A DNA stretch of 64,000 nt from Lentibacillus jeotgali (GTDB lineage: Bacteria > Bacillota > Bacilli > Bacillales > Amphibacillaceae), in assembly GCF_000224785.1 (NCBI RefSeq), contig NZ_AGAV01000016.1, positions 58,631 through 122,630 on the forward strand. Direction: 5' to 3'. Both the position numbers and the translations under genes were made by a program. Every line of letters starts with the position of its first letter. Positions within the stretch are counted from its first letter, which is position 1. Shown in pieces: positions 46,801 through 54,342 of the stretch. The notes under the pieces are model-generated. The model searched no databases, had not been told where the DNA came from, and worked only from the letters and a program-made list of their open reading frames with translations.

Positions 46801-47226
46801 GGAACATCAACACTTGCCACTGGCGTTCCTGTTGATAAAAATGGCAATATAACCAGAAATTCAAACGGCCAAATTGCCAGCACGAATAAGACTGTCACTA
46901 CGGTGTACAATATGTTCGGTATTGGTGCCAACGATAGTTGTGCTCTTTCCTGCGGAGCAAAAAGGGCATATCAGGAAGGGTGGACAACACCTGAGAAAGC
47001 AATCGTGGGCGGTGCTGCTTTTATTGGTACCAGTTATATCAAAGACGGACAAAATACACTTTATAAAATGCGGTGGAATCCTCTGATAATGGATAATACT
47101 GGTGGTTTTGGGCCCCAGTATGCAACCGATATTGGCTGGGCATCCAAACAGGTATCAACAATTTTTAACCTTTATAATCAATTAGGGATTACAACACTAA
47201 ACCTGGAAATTCCACAGTACAATTAA
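43813..47226 (+). CDS. secreted wall-binding glucosaminidase with eight PG-binding repeats and an SH3b domain
   Basis: The 1137-residue protein has a Sec signal (MSKKMFLLLMAGLFSLSAAF, cleavage after ANA), a charged Asp/Glu/Lys linker (30-255), eight near-identical 71-residue PG_binding_1-like repeats (about 257-827), a bacterial SH3 domain (about 857-915, VVTASALNVRTGPGTHHKDIG) and a C-terminal N-acetylglucosaminidase domain of the LytD/GH73 type. The likely catalytic Glu993 lies in ASHAGLETSNG. GTG 43813 follows GGGAGGTG. It sits inside the polymer cluster, so it may remodel wall around the polymer or anchor it. Confidence 0.9.
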   Translation: MSKKMFLLLMAGLFSLSAAFTPIANAADDNHKNTNDGCIAISLSEVDSVTEQSYIDLADKYKSESQLCSEKEKEESKDSGARNAKVDGEIIYLDKDALTEAERQEFMESYLAKKEASRDKSADHQSTDQKPGALGEENDDTADNGQERDNAEESPEEETNNDELDEPQDKGSGEQQNSQNEKTKEQPETDQNERKDAKEDKAEENTNKSKSAEPDKKKSDEQQGKQNESKASTSSTKINSLNNMTAKVSDNSLQKGVRSTRVLELKKDLIELGFDGYGMILTKYFGDGTKKNIRDFQDFYRQKVTGVADQKVFDQIDFLLPNSFSNGRRHVDTIEFKKDLIELGFDDYGMKLTHYYGEGTEKNVRDFQDFYRQKVTGVAGQEVIDQIDFLLPNPFSNGKRHVDTIEFKKDLVELGFDNYGMLMTYFYGDGTEKNVRDFQKAYQLPVTGIADKATFDKVESVIKDDNRHDDGVLSKGDRSSNVLEMKQDLIKLGFDGYGMLQTKYFGDGTEKNLKDFQEFYRQKVTGVAGQGVFDQIDFLLPNPLSNGRRHVDTIELKKDLIELGFDNYGMKLTHFYGEGTEKNVRDFQDFYHQKVTGVAGEEVFDQIDFLLPNPFSNGKRHMDTIEFKKDLIELGFDNYGMKLTHFYGEGTEKNVRDFQNFYRQEVTGIAGQEVFDQINFLLPNPFSNGKRHVDTIEFKKDLIKLGFDGYGMKLTHYYGDGTKKNVRDFQDFYRQKVTGTAGQGVFDQIDFLLPNPFSNGKRHVDTIALKEDLIKLGFDGYGMKLTHYYGDATEKNVKDLQRSYNLNVTGIVDEVTMNTIKNALQGTSYTSYDLSLNEALNIQMRANPQTDQAYAYISKTWVEDGVVTASALNVRTGPGTHHKDIGTLYSGERVDVLDEVEGWYVIRHNDRQQWVNATPNDVRYYLNPDNFIDNAVQRFQFLDLAKPSNASAAELNSYLQNKGILAGKGQAFIKAANINGINDVYLASHAGLETSNGTSTLATGVPVDKNGNITRNSNGQIASTNKTVTTVYNMFGIGANDSCALSCGAKRAYQEGWTTPEKAIVGGAAFIGTSYIKDGQNTLYKMRWNPLIMDNTGGFGPQYATDIGWASKQVSTIFNLYNQLGITTLNLEIPQYN
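44580..46292 (+). repeat. eight tandem 213-bp coding repeats (71 aa each)
   Basis: Each unit reads (R/K)RHVDTIEFKKDLIELG, then FYGEGTEKNVRDFQ and VTGVAGQEVFDQI. Units 2 and 5-7 differ at few positions. Unit 3 has a different end (DKVESVIKDDNRHDDG) that resets to unit 4. Near-identity at the DNA level indicates recent expansion by recombination. Confidence 0.88.
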
Positions 47227-47236
47227 TTTTTGTTTT

Positions 47237-47278
47237 GCTTGCATGACCTCTTGACAGGTTGTGCAAGCTTTTTTTTTA
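47237..47278 (+). terminator. terminator after the glucosaminidase gene
   Basis: Stem GCTTGCA.GACCT / AGGTTG.TGCAAGC followed by nine T residues. Confidence 0.9.
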
Positions 47279-47392
47279 TCCACTAGTAAATCAACAGTAA
47301 ATTAATTATTAACATAGGATATACGAATCCTCAAAATGTGGCATACTGTAGGTATATTTATCCAAACTTCTATGGGAATAGAGGGGAAAATA

Positions 47393-48598
47393 ATGATTGT
47401 CGGCTTAATGCGAAATTTTATAAATCCACCAACTATAGCGAAAGTGACAGCGATGTTTTGTCAGTCTCGTGGAATAGATATCATCTATATAAGACCATGG
47501 GATGTGAATATAACGAATAACACGGTTGCCGGTAAAATACTGGTAAACAACAGATGGAAAAAAATCCACACCGAATTACCGGTTTTAATTGACATATCAC
47601 CTTACTGCTTTAATAGAAAGTATAAGGAAATAATGGAACATCTTAGAAAGAATGCAACATTAACCTATGATAAGAAAAATGCCGTAAATAAAGAACGGCT
47701 GCAGCGTGAATTACTAAAAGATGAAAATTTTGAGCACCTTGTCATACCGACTACCAGGGCGAAAAGCTTTGATGATATTGAGGAATTTTTATTAAAGTAT
47801 TCATGTATAGTTATGAAACCAGTTGCGGGTGAACGGGGCAAAGGGATATATATTCTAAAAAAGGATGTAGATGACTATATTCTGGGATATGAGAAGGAAG
47901 AACGAAGAATTAACAGGGATGCGTTAGTCGAGCATTATCAAAAATTCATTGAAAACAAACGGTATATTTTGCAGAAATATATATCCTCTAGAACGAAAGA
48001 TGGAAATCCTTTCGATTGCCGAATACATGTAGAAAAGAATAGACAGGGGAAGTGGCAGGTAGCGCGCAACTTCATCAGGATTGGTATTGGTCAGAAAGTC
48101 ATCTCAAATGTCAATCAGGGCGGCGGCATCAGTGATCTGACCCCCTTCCTGAAGGCGAATTTTGGGGAGAAATGGGAAGAAATTAATGACAAGATAAACC
48201 AAGTGGCGCTAACATTGCCGTATAAATTAGAAGAGATCAAAAAAACACCAATTATGTCTATCGGATTCGATGTAGCGATTGATAAGGATGGTAAGCTGTA
48301 CCTGTTTGAATCAAATGGCGCCCCAACGACTATTCCCCTCATGGCAAAAGCGGCGATGCTGAGAACAGATTATTATTTGTATTTACTTGAAAACAAAATA
48401 GACAAAGCTTCGGCAACTGAATTTCAGGACAGTTTAGGATCGAATTTAGGTCAACTTAAGCGTGAATTGGAGCAAGTCAAACGGGACAAAGCACTGTATG
48501 AGAAAAGATACACTGCCATTAAAAACAGCAGGGCATGGAAGGCGACTGCGCCGGTTCGTGCTGTGGGCAAGTTTGTGAAGAATGCAATCAGACGGTAG
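47393..48598 (+). CDS. YheC/YheD family ATP-grasp protein with C-terminal coiled coil
   Basis: The 401-residue protein starts MIVGLMRNFINPP, which aligns with the start of the homologue at 42535-43554; the upstream ATG 47336 would add 19 residues without a Shine-Dalgarno, while GAGGGG precedes ATG 47393. It has CIVMKPVAGERGKGIYILKK, FDCRIHVEKN, NQGGGISDLTPF and FESNGAPTTIP. A coiled coil (about 345-380) follows, then the tail NSRAWKATAPVRAVG, also seen in the acylphosphatase-fusion proteins. This shared tail ties it to the same enzyme assembly. Confidence 0.86.
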   Translation: MIVGLMRNFINPPTIAKVTAMFCQSRGIDIIYIRPWDVNITNNTVAGKILVNNRWKKIHTELPVLIDISPYCFNRKYKEIMEHLRKNATLTYDKKNAVNKERLQRELLKDENFEHLVIPTTRAKSFDDIEEFLLKYSCIVMKPVAGERGKGIYILKKDVDDYILGYEKEERRINRDALVEHYQKFIENKRYILQKYISSRTKDGNPFDCRIHVEKNRQGKWQVARNFIRIGIGQKVISNVNQGGGISDLTPFLKANFGEKWEEINDKINQVALTLPYKLEEIKKTPIMSIGFDVAIDKDGKLYLFESNGAPTTIPLMAKAAMLRTDYYLYLLENKIDKASATEFQDSLGSNLGQLKRELEQVKRDKALYEKRYTAIKNSRAWKATAPVRAVGKFVKNAIRR

Positions 48599-48973
48599 AG
48601 TTTAAGTGATAGCTAACTGAATAGATGAATAATCAAAGTATTTAAAAATTAATAGTGATTTAGACCTATTATATTTGTTTATGTAGTAAAAAAGTATTAC
48701 TCGGTATTGAAATTAAGGTTAGTTTATATAATAATAGATTTTGTTGGAAGATGTTGAACTTTGAGGCTTTTGCTGCCTAAAAAAATAGTGGGTTTGTTTG
48801 ACGTAAAGCAAACAATCATAAACTGCAGATCAATTGGGAACGACCACGAATCGATACTAACATACTGGCTGCCCTTATCAAACCTTCTAAGCCACCTTTG
48901 TGTCAACACGAAATAGAGAGAGCAGCACTATTATATTCACAGACTTGATGTTCAGATATTAAGGGGGAGTATC
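48599..48973. other. AT-rich intergenic region
   Basis: No convincing gene is seen in these 375 bp. A minus-strand open frame of 61 codons (48724-48909) has no Shine-Dalgarno and no known motif, so it is not called. The end holds the Shine-Dalgarno AAGGGGGAG for the next gene. Confidence 0.4.
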
Positions 48974-50506
48974 ATGAAGGAGTCACTTGAAGCGCTTAAA
49001 CAAGAAAATATTGTTGATGATACTGGGCAAAACAGTGAAAAAGTAAATTATACGGTTATTAAGAAAACTCAAGGAAAAATAAAAAATATTTTTCCTGTTA
49101 AAAACCAACAGCCCGTACTTATGCAGGGGAATCGTTATGATGAATTAATTGCTAATAAGCAGATGTTAAATTGGCTGGGGTACGACGGCATTAAAGTTAC
49201 TACCTATTTTGGCAATTACACCATGGAACGCGTAAAAGAATTTCAACGGGAATATGGTTTGCCTGCTGATGGCAAAATTGATGAACCGACAAAGAACAAA
49301 TTAAATGAAGTGTTCAATGATTTTTATAAACAAGGTGCAAGTCATAGACGAATTATTACGTTAAAAAAGAATTTAAATCGACTTGGTTTTGGTGGTATAG
49401 AAGTTACCAAAAATTTTGGTTCCTTTACAACTAATCGGATAAAGGAATTCCAGCAATTCTATTCATTGTCTGTTACTGGGGAAGTTGATTCAAAAACAAT
49501 AAATAAAATGAATGAGCTGTTATCCACTTCTCTCCAACTAAATAGCCACAGCAGTAAAATTAAGGAATTAAAAAAGAAACTTAATAAGCTAGGTTATGGG
49601 CACATAAAGGTTACAGAAAAATTCGGAAAATTATTGGAGAAAAAGGTAATGCAATTTCAAAAAGATCATGGCCTTCCAACTAGTGGTATCGTTGATGAAA
49701 TAACACTGAAGGAAATTGATGATGCGGCTAAATTTTCTGAGAAAGTAACATATGTTAATTATGATTTAAGTTTAGAAGAAGCCATAAGCATTCAAATGAA
49801 TTATCTATCCCAATTAGACAAAAATGTAAGCAGAAACGACGTCGAAGCAGCTTTCGATCCAGTAAACGCATTAAATAACAAGATGAAGAAATTTCAGTTT
49901 TTGGATTTAACTCGGCCAAATGTTACCAATTCGTTGGTTCTTGATCAATACCTTAGTGACAAAGGAATTTTGATGAACCAAGCTGATTCATTTATAAGAG
50001 CAGGCAATAATTGTGATATAAATGAAGTGTATTTGGTTAGTCAGTCGTTATTAGCAATGGATGATAATACAATATTTGCTTCAGCAATCCCTGTCGATAA
50101 ATATGGAAATATAACCTATGCACAAACAAAAGCAGTTAATGATGAGATACTGGAGATACCTGTAAGGACTCCAAAGACTATAAAATTTGTTTATAACGTT
50201 TATGGTATTCAAGGCTCCGAATCAATTTCAAAAGCTGCGAAAATGGCATTCGATGAGGGGTGGGATACCGTAGAAAAGTCGATAATTAATGGTGCCGCTT
50301 TTATAGGTAATCAGATTACTAACAATTGGAATACCTTTTATAATATTCGCTGGAATCCAAAGCAAATGGCCTATTCCAAATGTCAAGATGAACGATCGCC
50401 GGTAGATATCACTTGGCCAGTAAAACAATTAGATTCAATATATAATATATACCAACAATTGAAATCATATGATCTATATTTAGAAATGCCAATTTATAAG
50501 AATTGA
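48974..50506 (+). CDS. PG-binding/glucosaminidase-like protein without signal peptide and with altered catalytic site
   Basis: The 510-residue protein has three PG_binding_1-like units (about 50-245) and a C-terminal domain homologous to the glucosaminidase domain of the protein at 43813 (FQFLDLTRPNVTNS, RAGNNCDINEVYLVSQ, WNTFYNIRWNP). The catalytic Glu is replaced: SHAGLETSNG of the active homologue aligns with SQSLLAMDDN, so Glu becomes Ala and the nearby His becomes Gln. There is no signal peptide or SH3b domain, and the start is ATG 48974 behind a strong Shine-Dalgarno. Codon use is more AT-rich than its neighbours. It is likely a non-catalytic or decaying paralogue. Confidence 0.82.
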   Translation: MKESLEALKQENIVDDTGQNSEKVNYTVIKKTQGKIKNIFPVKNQQPVLMQGNRYDELIANKQMLNWLGYDGIKVTTYFGNYTMERVKEFQREYGLPADGKIDEPTKNKLNEVFNDFYKQGASHRRIITLKKNLNRLGFGGIEVTKNFGSFTTNRIKEFQQFYSLSVTGEVDSKTINKMNELLSTSLQLNSHSSKIKELKKKLNKLGYGHIKVTEKFGKLLEKKVMQFQKDHGLPTSGIVDEITLKEIDDAAKFSEKVTYVNYDLSLEEAISIQMNYLSQLDKNVSRNDVEAAFDPVNALNNKMKKFQFLDLTRPNVTNSLVLDQYLSDKGILMNQADSFIRAGNNCDINEVYLVSQSLLAMDDNTIFASAIPVDKYGNITYAQTKAVNDEILEIPVRTPKTIKFVYNVYGIQGSESISKAAKMAFDEGWDTVEKSIINGAAFIGNQITNNWNTFYNIRWNPKQMAYSKCQDERSPVDITWPVKQLDSIYNIYQQLKSYDLYLEMPIYKN

Positions 50507-50630
50507 TAGTAAAGCCTTTAGAATGAACTAATTTTATATGTACTGGTACGAACATTCCTACCTCATTGAATCCGCAATTCTCTAATACTTATAATTTAGA
50601 GAGGGTTCATTACAGAGGAGGAATTTTTTT

Positions 50631-51023
50631 ATGCAACGATTGATGTGCAAAGGCAAACTTCACAGAGTAAGAGTCACAGAAGCAGATCTTGATTATGTCG
50701 GCAGTGTGACGATTGATTCGAAATTCATGAAAGAAGCGGATATAAAGCCATATGAAATGGTGCAAATAACAAATCTGAAAAATGCCACTAGATGGAAGAC
50801 ATACGCTCTTCCTGCGCCGGAGGGTTCGAAAAAAATCTGTCTGAACGGACCGCCTGCACACCTGTTTTCACCTGGTGATATCGTGATTATCTTAAGCATG
50901 GCACAAATGTCAGAGGAGGAAATTGAAAACCTGAAACCAAAAGTTGTGTTTTTTGATGAGAACAATGAGATTACAGGCATCGAAGAACATGACCTGCATT
51001 GGCCCGGTGACGTAAAAGTTTAA
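50631..51023 (+). CDS. panD: aspartate 1-decarboxylase PanD (pyruvoyl enzyme)
   Basis: PanD decarboxylates L-aspartate to beta-alanine for pantothenate. The 130-residue protenzyme has the self-cleavage site Gly24-Ser25 in DYVGSVTID, which generates the pyruvoyl cofactor, and NGPPAHLFSPGD near the active site. It is complete and starts at ATG 50631 after GGAGGAA. It is not next to panB or panC, but lies upstream of a sulfur-related gene block, where it could act on cysteate (the sulfonate analogue of aspartate) to give taurine. A fragment of its start and leader is repeated at 55435-55559. Confidence 0.93.
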   Translation: MQRLMCKGKLHRVRVTEADLDYVGSVTIDSKFMKEADIKPYEMVQITNLKNATRWKTYALPAPEGSKKICLNGPPAHLFSPGDIVIILSMAQMSEEEIENLKPKVVFFDENNEITGIEEHDLHWPGDVKV

Positions 51024-51067
51024 GTCCAATTGATCAGTCGATCGGTTGGGCTTATCGGCCTTTACAA

Positions 51068-51189
51068 GGTTGTTCAAAAAGTCTGGTGAAAATGACACAT
51101 CGAATTTCATCGTTAGCTTGCTTTTCCGCTGCTCAAAGCTTCGCTGCCTCGAACTTCTTGGTCCTTTTCATCCTCCCTTTTGAACGACC
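51068..51189. mobile_element. MITE-like element with terminal inverted repeats
   Basis: The 122-bp segment is bounded by inverted repeats GGTTGTTCAAAAAG...TGAAAATGA and TCCTTTTCATC...CTTTTGAACGACC, about 28 bp with a few mismatches. It has no ORF. Such short elements without coding capacity are common in Bacillaceae. I see no clear target-site duplication. It separates panD from tctC. Confidence 0.65.
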
Positions 51190-51242
51190 ACTTTAAGGTA
51201 CCGGAATTCAACCGGTCTGACTTTTAAATCAGGAGGAAAACC

Positions 51243-52337
51243 ATGAAAAAGTTGGCATTGATTTTTTCAAGTATGGTGTCTGTAATCCTATTGGCTTCTT
51301 GCGGTACAAATGCCAGTGGATCGGGGAGTGCGGAAGATTATCCATCGGAATCCATTACATACAGTATTCCATTTGATCCGGGTGGTCAATCCGATGTCGA
51401 AGCTAGAAGACAGCAGCCTTATTTGGAGGAATCATTAGGACAGGATATTCTCATTCAATATAAGCCCGGTGGAGGCGGATCCGTTGGCTGGAGTGAATTG
51501 ATTAATAAGGATCCTGATGGGCATTTTATTTCCGGCATCAATATCCCGCATATTATTCTGCAGCCACTGGCCAACGATGATACAGGGTATCAGACAGAGG
51601 ATATCGTACCGGTGGCTATTTTCCAGGCGACACCAATCGGGATAGCGGTTTCCGAGGATAGTAATATTGAATCACTCGAAGACCTCGTTAAGAAGGCTAA
51701 AGAATCGCCGGGCTCTATAACTGTAGCTGGTTCCGGAACGTACTCAGGCCACCATATTGCATCGCTGCAGCTGGAGCATTTGGCGGGTATTGACATGCAA
51801 TATGTGCCATTTGATGGCGCTGCACCATCCATACAAGCATTTCTTGGCGGGACAACAGATGTTATTTTTGGAAACTCCAGTGATTTGATTAAGTATCAAG
51901 ATGACATGAAAATACTTGCCATTGGATCAGAAGAGACGTTTAAGCCGATGCCGGATGTTCCGACGTTCAAGGAGTTGGGCTACGATATGACGCCAGCGAT
52001 TGATCGTGGTGTTGCGGTACCGCCCGGGACAAACCAGGAAGTAATTAAAACACTCGAAAAGTCATTTTTGGACATCCTGGATGAAGAGGGAGTCAAGGAA
52101 GAAATGTATAATGAAGGATTTCAACCCAAGCAAATGGGGCATGAAGAATCCATGGAATACATTGAAAAGAAAACGAAAGAGTACAGCAGAATTTTTGAAA
52201 TGTTGAAAGTAACTTGTAACGATTTGAACCAATCAAATGAAACACCACTAGATAAGATACCCCTGCTTTGGAATTACCAAAAAGGGTGTCGCACCTGGAG
52301 GGTACAGGAATGCTTGAGACTTTACCGGAAGTACTGA
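51243..52337 (+). CDS. tctC: TctC/Bug-family solute-binding lipoprotein of a tripartite tricarboxylate-type transporter
   Basis: The 364-residue protein has a lipobox LLASC and the TctC (Bug) fold: SITYSIPFDPGGQSDVEARR, GGGGSVGWSELI, and PGTNQEVIKTLEK. It captures the substrate outside the membrane for TctAB. Homology fades after EYSRIFEMLKVT (about residue 322). The last 40 residues read through the intergenic space and overlap tctA by 28 bp, which suggests a lost stop codon or a frameshift near the 3' end. Start ATG 51243 follows CAGGAGGA. The substrate is not readable; neighbours suggest a sulfonate. Confidence 0.88.
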   Translation: MKKLALIFSSMVSVILLASCGTNASGSGSAEDYPSESITYSIPFDPGGQSDVEARRQQPYLEESLGQDILIQYKPGGGGSVGWSELINKDPDGHFISGINIPHIILQPLANDDTGYQTEDIVPVAIFQATPIGIAVSEDSNIESLEDLVKKAKESPGSITVAGSGTYSGHHIASLQLEHLAGIDMQYVPFDGAAPSIQAFLGGTTDVIFGNSSDLIKYQDDMKILAIGSEETFKPMPDVPTFKELGYDMTPAIDRGVAVPPGTNQEVIKTLEKSFLDILDEEGVKEEMYNEGFQPKQMGHEESMEYIEKKTKEYSRIFEMLKVTCNDLNQSNETPLDKIPLLWNYQKGCRTWRVQECLRLYRKY

Positions 52338-53827
52338 ATTCATTAACACAGCCCTTGAATATAATTTTATTATGCACCGGTGTACTGGCCGGGATCATTG
52401 TGGGCGCGTTGCCCGGATTGACGGCGACAATGGCATTGGCATTATTGCTTCCATTTACGTTTACGATGGAATCAGATACGTCACTGATTACGATGGGTGG
52501 CTTATATATTGGCGGCATTTATGGCGGATGCATATCAGCTATACTTATCAACACACCCGGTACACCGTCAGCGATTGCCACAACGTTCGACGGTTATCCG
52601 ATGACGAAAAAAGGGCAAGCTTCAAAGGCACTAACCGCTGCTGCCATCAGTTCAGGAATCGGCGGTATTATCGGCGGTCTGGCGCTTCTGTTTCTGACAC
52701 CGGTTCTGGCGGGTTGGGCGTTAAATTTTGGGCCGCCGGAATATTTCTGGGTTGCCGTACTAGGGCTGACCATGATTTCGACATTATCTTCCGGATCCAT
52801 GTTAAAAGGGTTGATTGGCGGATGTATCGGCCTGCTGCTGGGAACTGTCGGAATATCTCCGGTTGGCGGTGAATCGCGGTACACATTCGGTTTCTCCCAA
52901 CTGCAATCCGGATTGGAATTAATCGTCATTTTAATAGCATTCTTCTGTATTCCGGAAGTCATTTCGATGATTGAAAACAAGGTCAAATCCCAAAAAAGCG
53001 TCAGAAGAGAAAAAGGCATCGTGAAGACCCTCTTCTTTAATATTATTAAAAAGCCATTTTTCATCATCCGCTCATCCTTCATTGGCATCATAACAGGCAT
53101 TATTCCCGGAGCAGGGGGCAATGTTGCATCACTATTGTCATATGATGCTGCGGTCCGTTTTTCAAAAGATAAAAAGTCATTCGGGAAAGGCAATGTTGAT
53201 GGTGTTGTGGCTGCGGAGACATCTAATAATGCCGAAGTTGGCGGGTCATTGGTTCCGCTTTTGTCACTCGGAATCCCGGGTGCTCCGCCTGCTGCTATTA
53301 TTCTTGGGGCATTAATGATGCAGGGGATTACTCCCGGGCCTAATCTCATGAGCCAGCAGTCCGGTTTGGTCTACACATTTTTAATTGCATTTGTTATTGC
53401 GAATGTAGTCCTGATCATTTTTGGTCTGATGGGTTCCAGGTATATTGGAAAAGTCCTTTCCATACCGGTTTCTTATCTGGCGCCTTCAATAGTCTTTCTG
53501 ACGATCATCGGATCTTACGCGATTCGGAATAACTTCCTTGACATTGCATTGCTGATTGGCTTTGGTCTTTTGGCATATGTAATGAAAAATGCCGGGTTCA
53601 ACCCTGCTCCGATAGTACTGGGTCTTATCCTGGGGCCAATTGCTGAAAGAGGTCTGGCTCAATCCATGCTTTTGGGAGAAGCTGCCGGGAATGTATGGGG
53701 ATACTTCTTTTCCCGGCCGATTTCCATTGTGTTAATCATACTTTGTGCCCTATCCATATTGCTGCCCGTCTTAGGGAACCTTTTTGCAGCTAAGAATGAA
53801 GACAGTCAGGAAAGGATGGGGGCATAA
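52310..53827 (+). CDS. tctA: TctA-family large permease subunit
   Basis: The 505-residue polytopic protein has the TctA signatures GALPGLTATMALALLLPFTF, GGIYGGCISAILINTPGTPSA and GIITGIIPGAGGNVASLLSY, and about 11-12 helices. It forms the transport channel with TctB. ATG 52310 is chosen because CTGGAGGGT precedes it; the longer ORF from 52268 lies in the TctC tail. Length matches the family. Confidence 0.92.
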   Translation: MLETLPEVLNSLTQPLNIILLCTGVLAGIIVGALPGLTATMALALLLPFTFTMESDTSLITMGGLYIGGIYGGCISAILINTPGTPSAIATTFDGYPMTKKGQASKALTAAAISSGIGGIIGGLALLFLTPVLAGWALNFGPPEYFWVAVLGLTMISTLSSGSMLKGLIGGCIGLLLGTVGISPVGGESRYTFGFSQLQSGLELIVILIAFFCIPEVISMIENKVKSQKSVRREKGIVKTLFFNIIKKPFFIIRSSFIGIITGIIPGAGGNVASLLSYDAAVRFSKDKKSFGKGNVDGVVAAETSNNAEVGGSLVPLLSLGIPGAPPAAIILGALMMQGITPGPNLMSQQSGLVYTFLIAFVIANVVLIIFGLMGSRYIGKVLSIPVSYLAPSIVFLTIIGSYAIRNNFLDIALLIGFGLLAYVMKNAGFNPAPIVLGLILGPIAERGLAQSMLLGEAAGNVWGYFFSRPISIVLIILCALSILLPVLGNLFAAKNEDSQERMGA

Positions 53828-53828
53828 C

Positions 53829-54287
53829 ATGCAAAGAGTGAATTATAACACCATTTCAGCATTTATTTTAGTAATCGTCGCGGGTATTGCGATATGGGAA
53901 ACCAGAGACTTGTCCGAGATGAGTTATATTTTCCCCCGTACAATTGGGATTATCCTGTTGCTGCTGAGTATAGCTTATTTGATTAATAGTTTGATCAAGC
54001 CTAAACATAACAAGTTGCTTGAGGGTATTGATAAACGAAAAGTGGCAGTCATGAGTGCGGGCATGATAAGTTATGTCATTTTAATCGGCCTCGTCGGATT
54101 TTTAATTGCCAGTATGATGTTTATCGGATTTCTTACCTGGTACCTGCAGCGGGATAATCAGGGGAAAAGCGGCAGAGCGAAAATCGCCGATGCCGCCATT
54201 GGCTCCATCAGTGTGAGTGTCTTATTCTTCGTGCTTTTCCGTTATGTTTTTCTTGTTCCGTTGCCCACAGGTCTACTGTTTGGTTAG
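53829..54287 (+). CDS. tctB: TctB-family small permease subunit
   Basis: The 152-residue protein has four hydrophobic helices (ISAFILVIVAGIAIWETRD, then FPRTIGIILLLLSIAYLI, and two further ones), as in TctB. ATG 53829 lies directly after the tctA stop (AGGATGGGGGC as Shine-Dalgarno). Gene order C-A-B is a common variant of this transporter class. Confidence 0.87.
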   Translation: MQRVNYNTISAFILVIVAGIAIWETRDLSEMSYIFPRTIGIILLLLSIAYLINSLIKPKHNKLLEGIDKRKVAVMSAGMISYVILIGLVGFLIASMMFIGFLTWYLQRDNQGKSGRAKIADAAIGSISVSVLFFVLFRYVFLVPLPTGLLFG

Positions 54288-54342
54288 TGGATATAGATTC
54301 AGCCCCGAAAATTAAATGCTTTTTTTAGAAAGGATAGAAACA

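Noticed and set aside
48724..48909. 61-aa minus-strand ORF in the AT-rich gap
   Set aside because: No Shine-Dalgarno and no family; possibly a remnant but not supportable.
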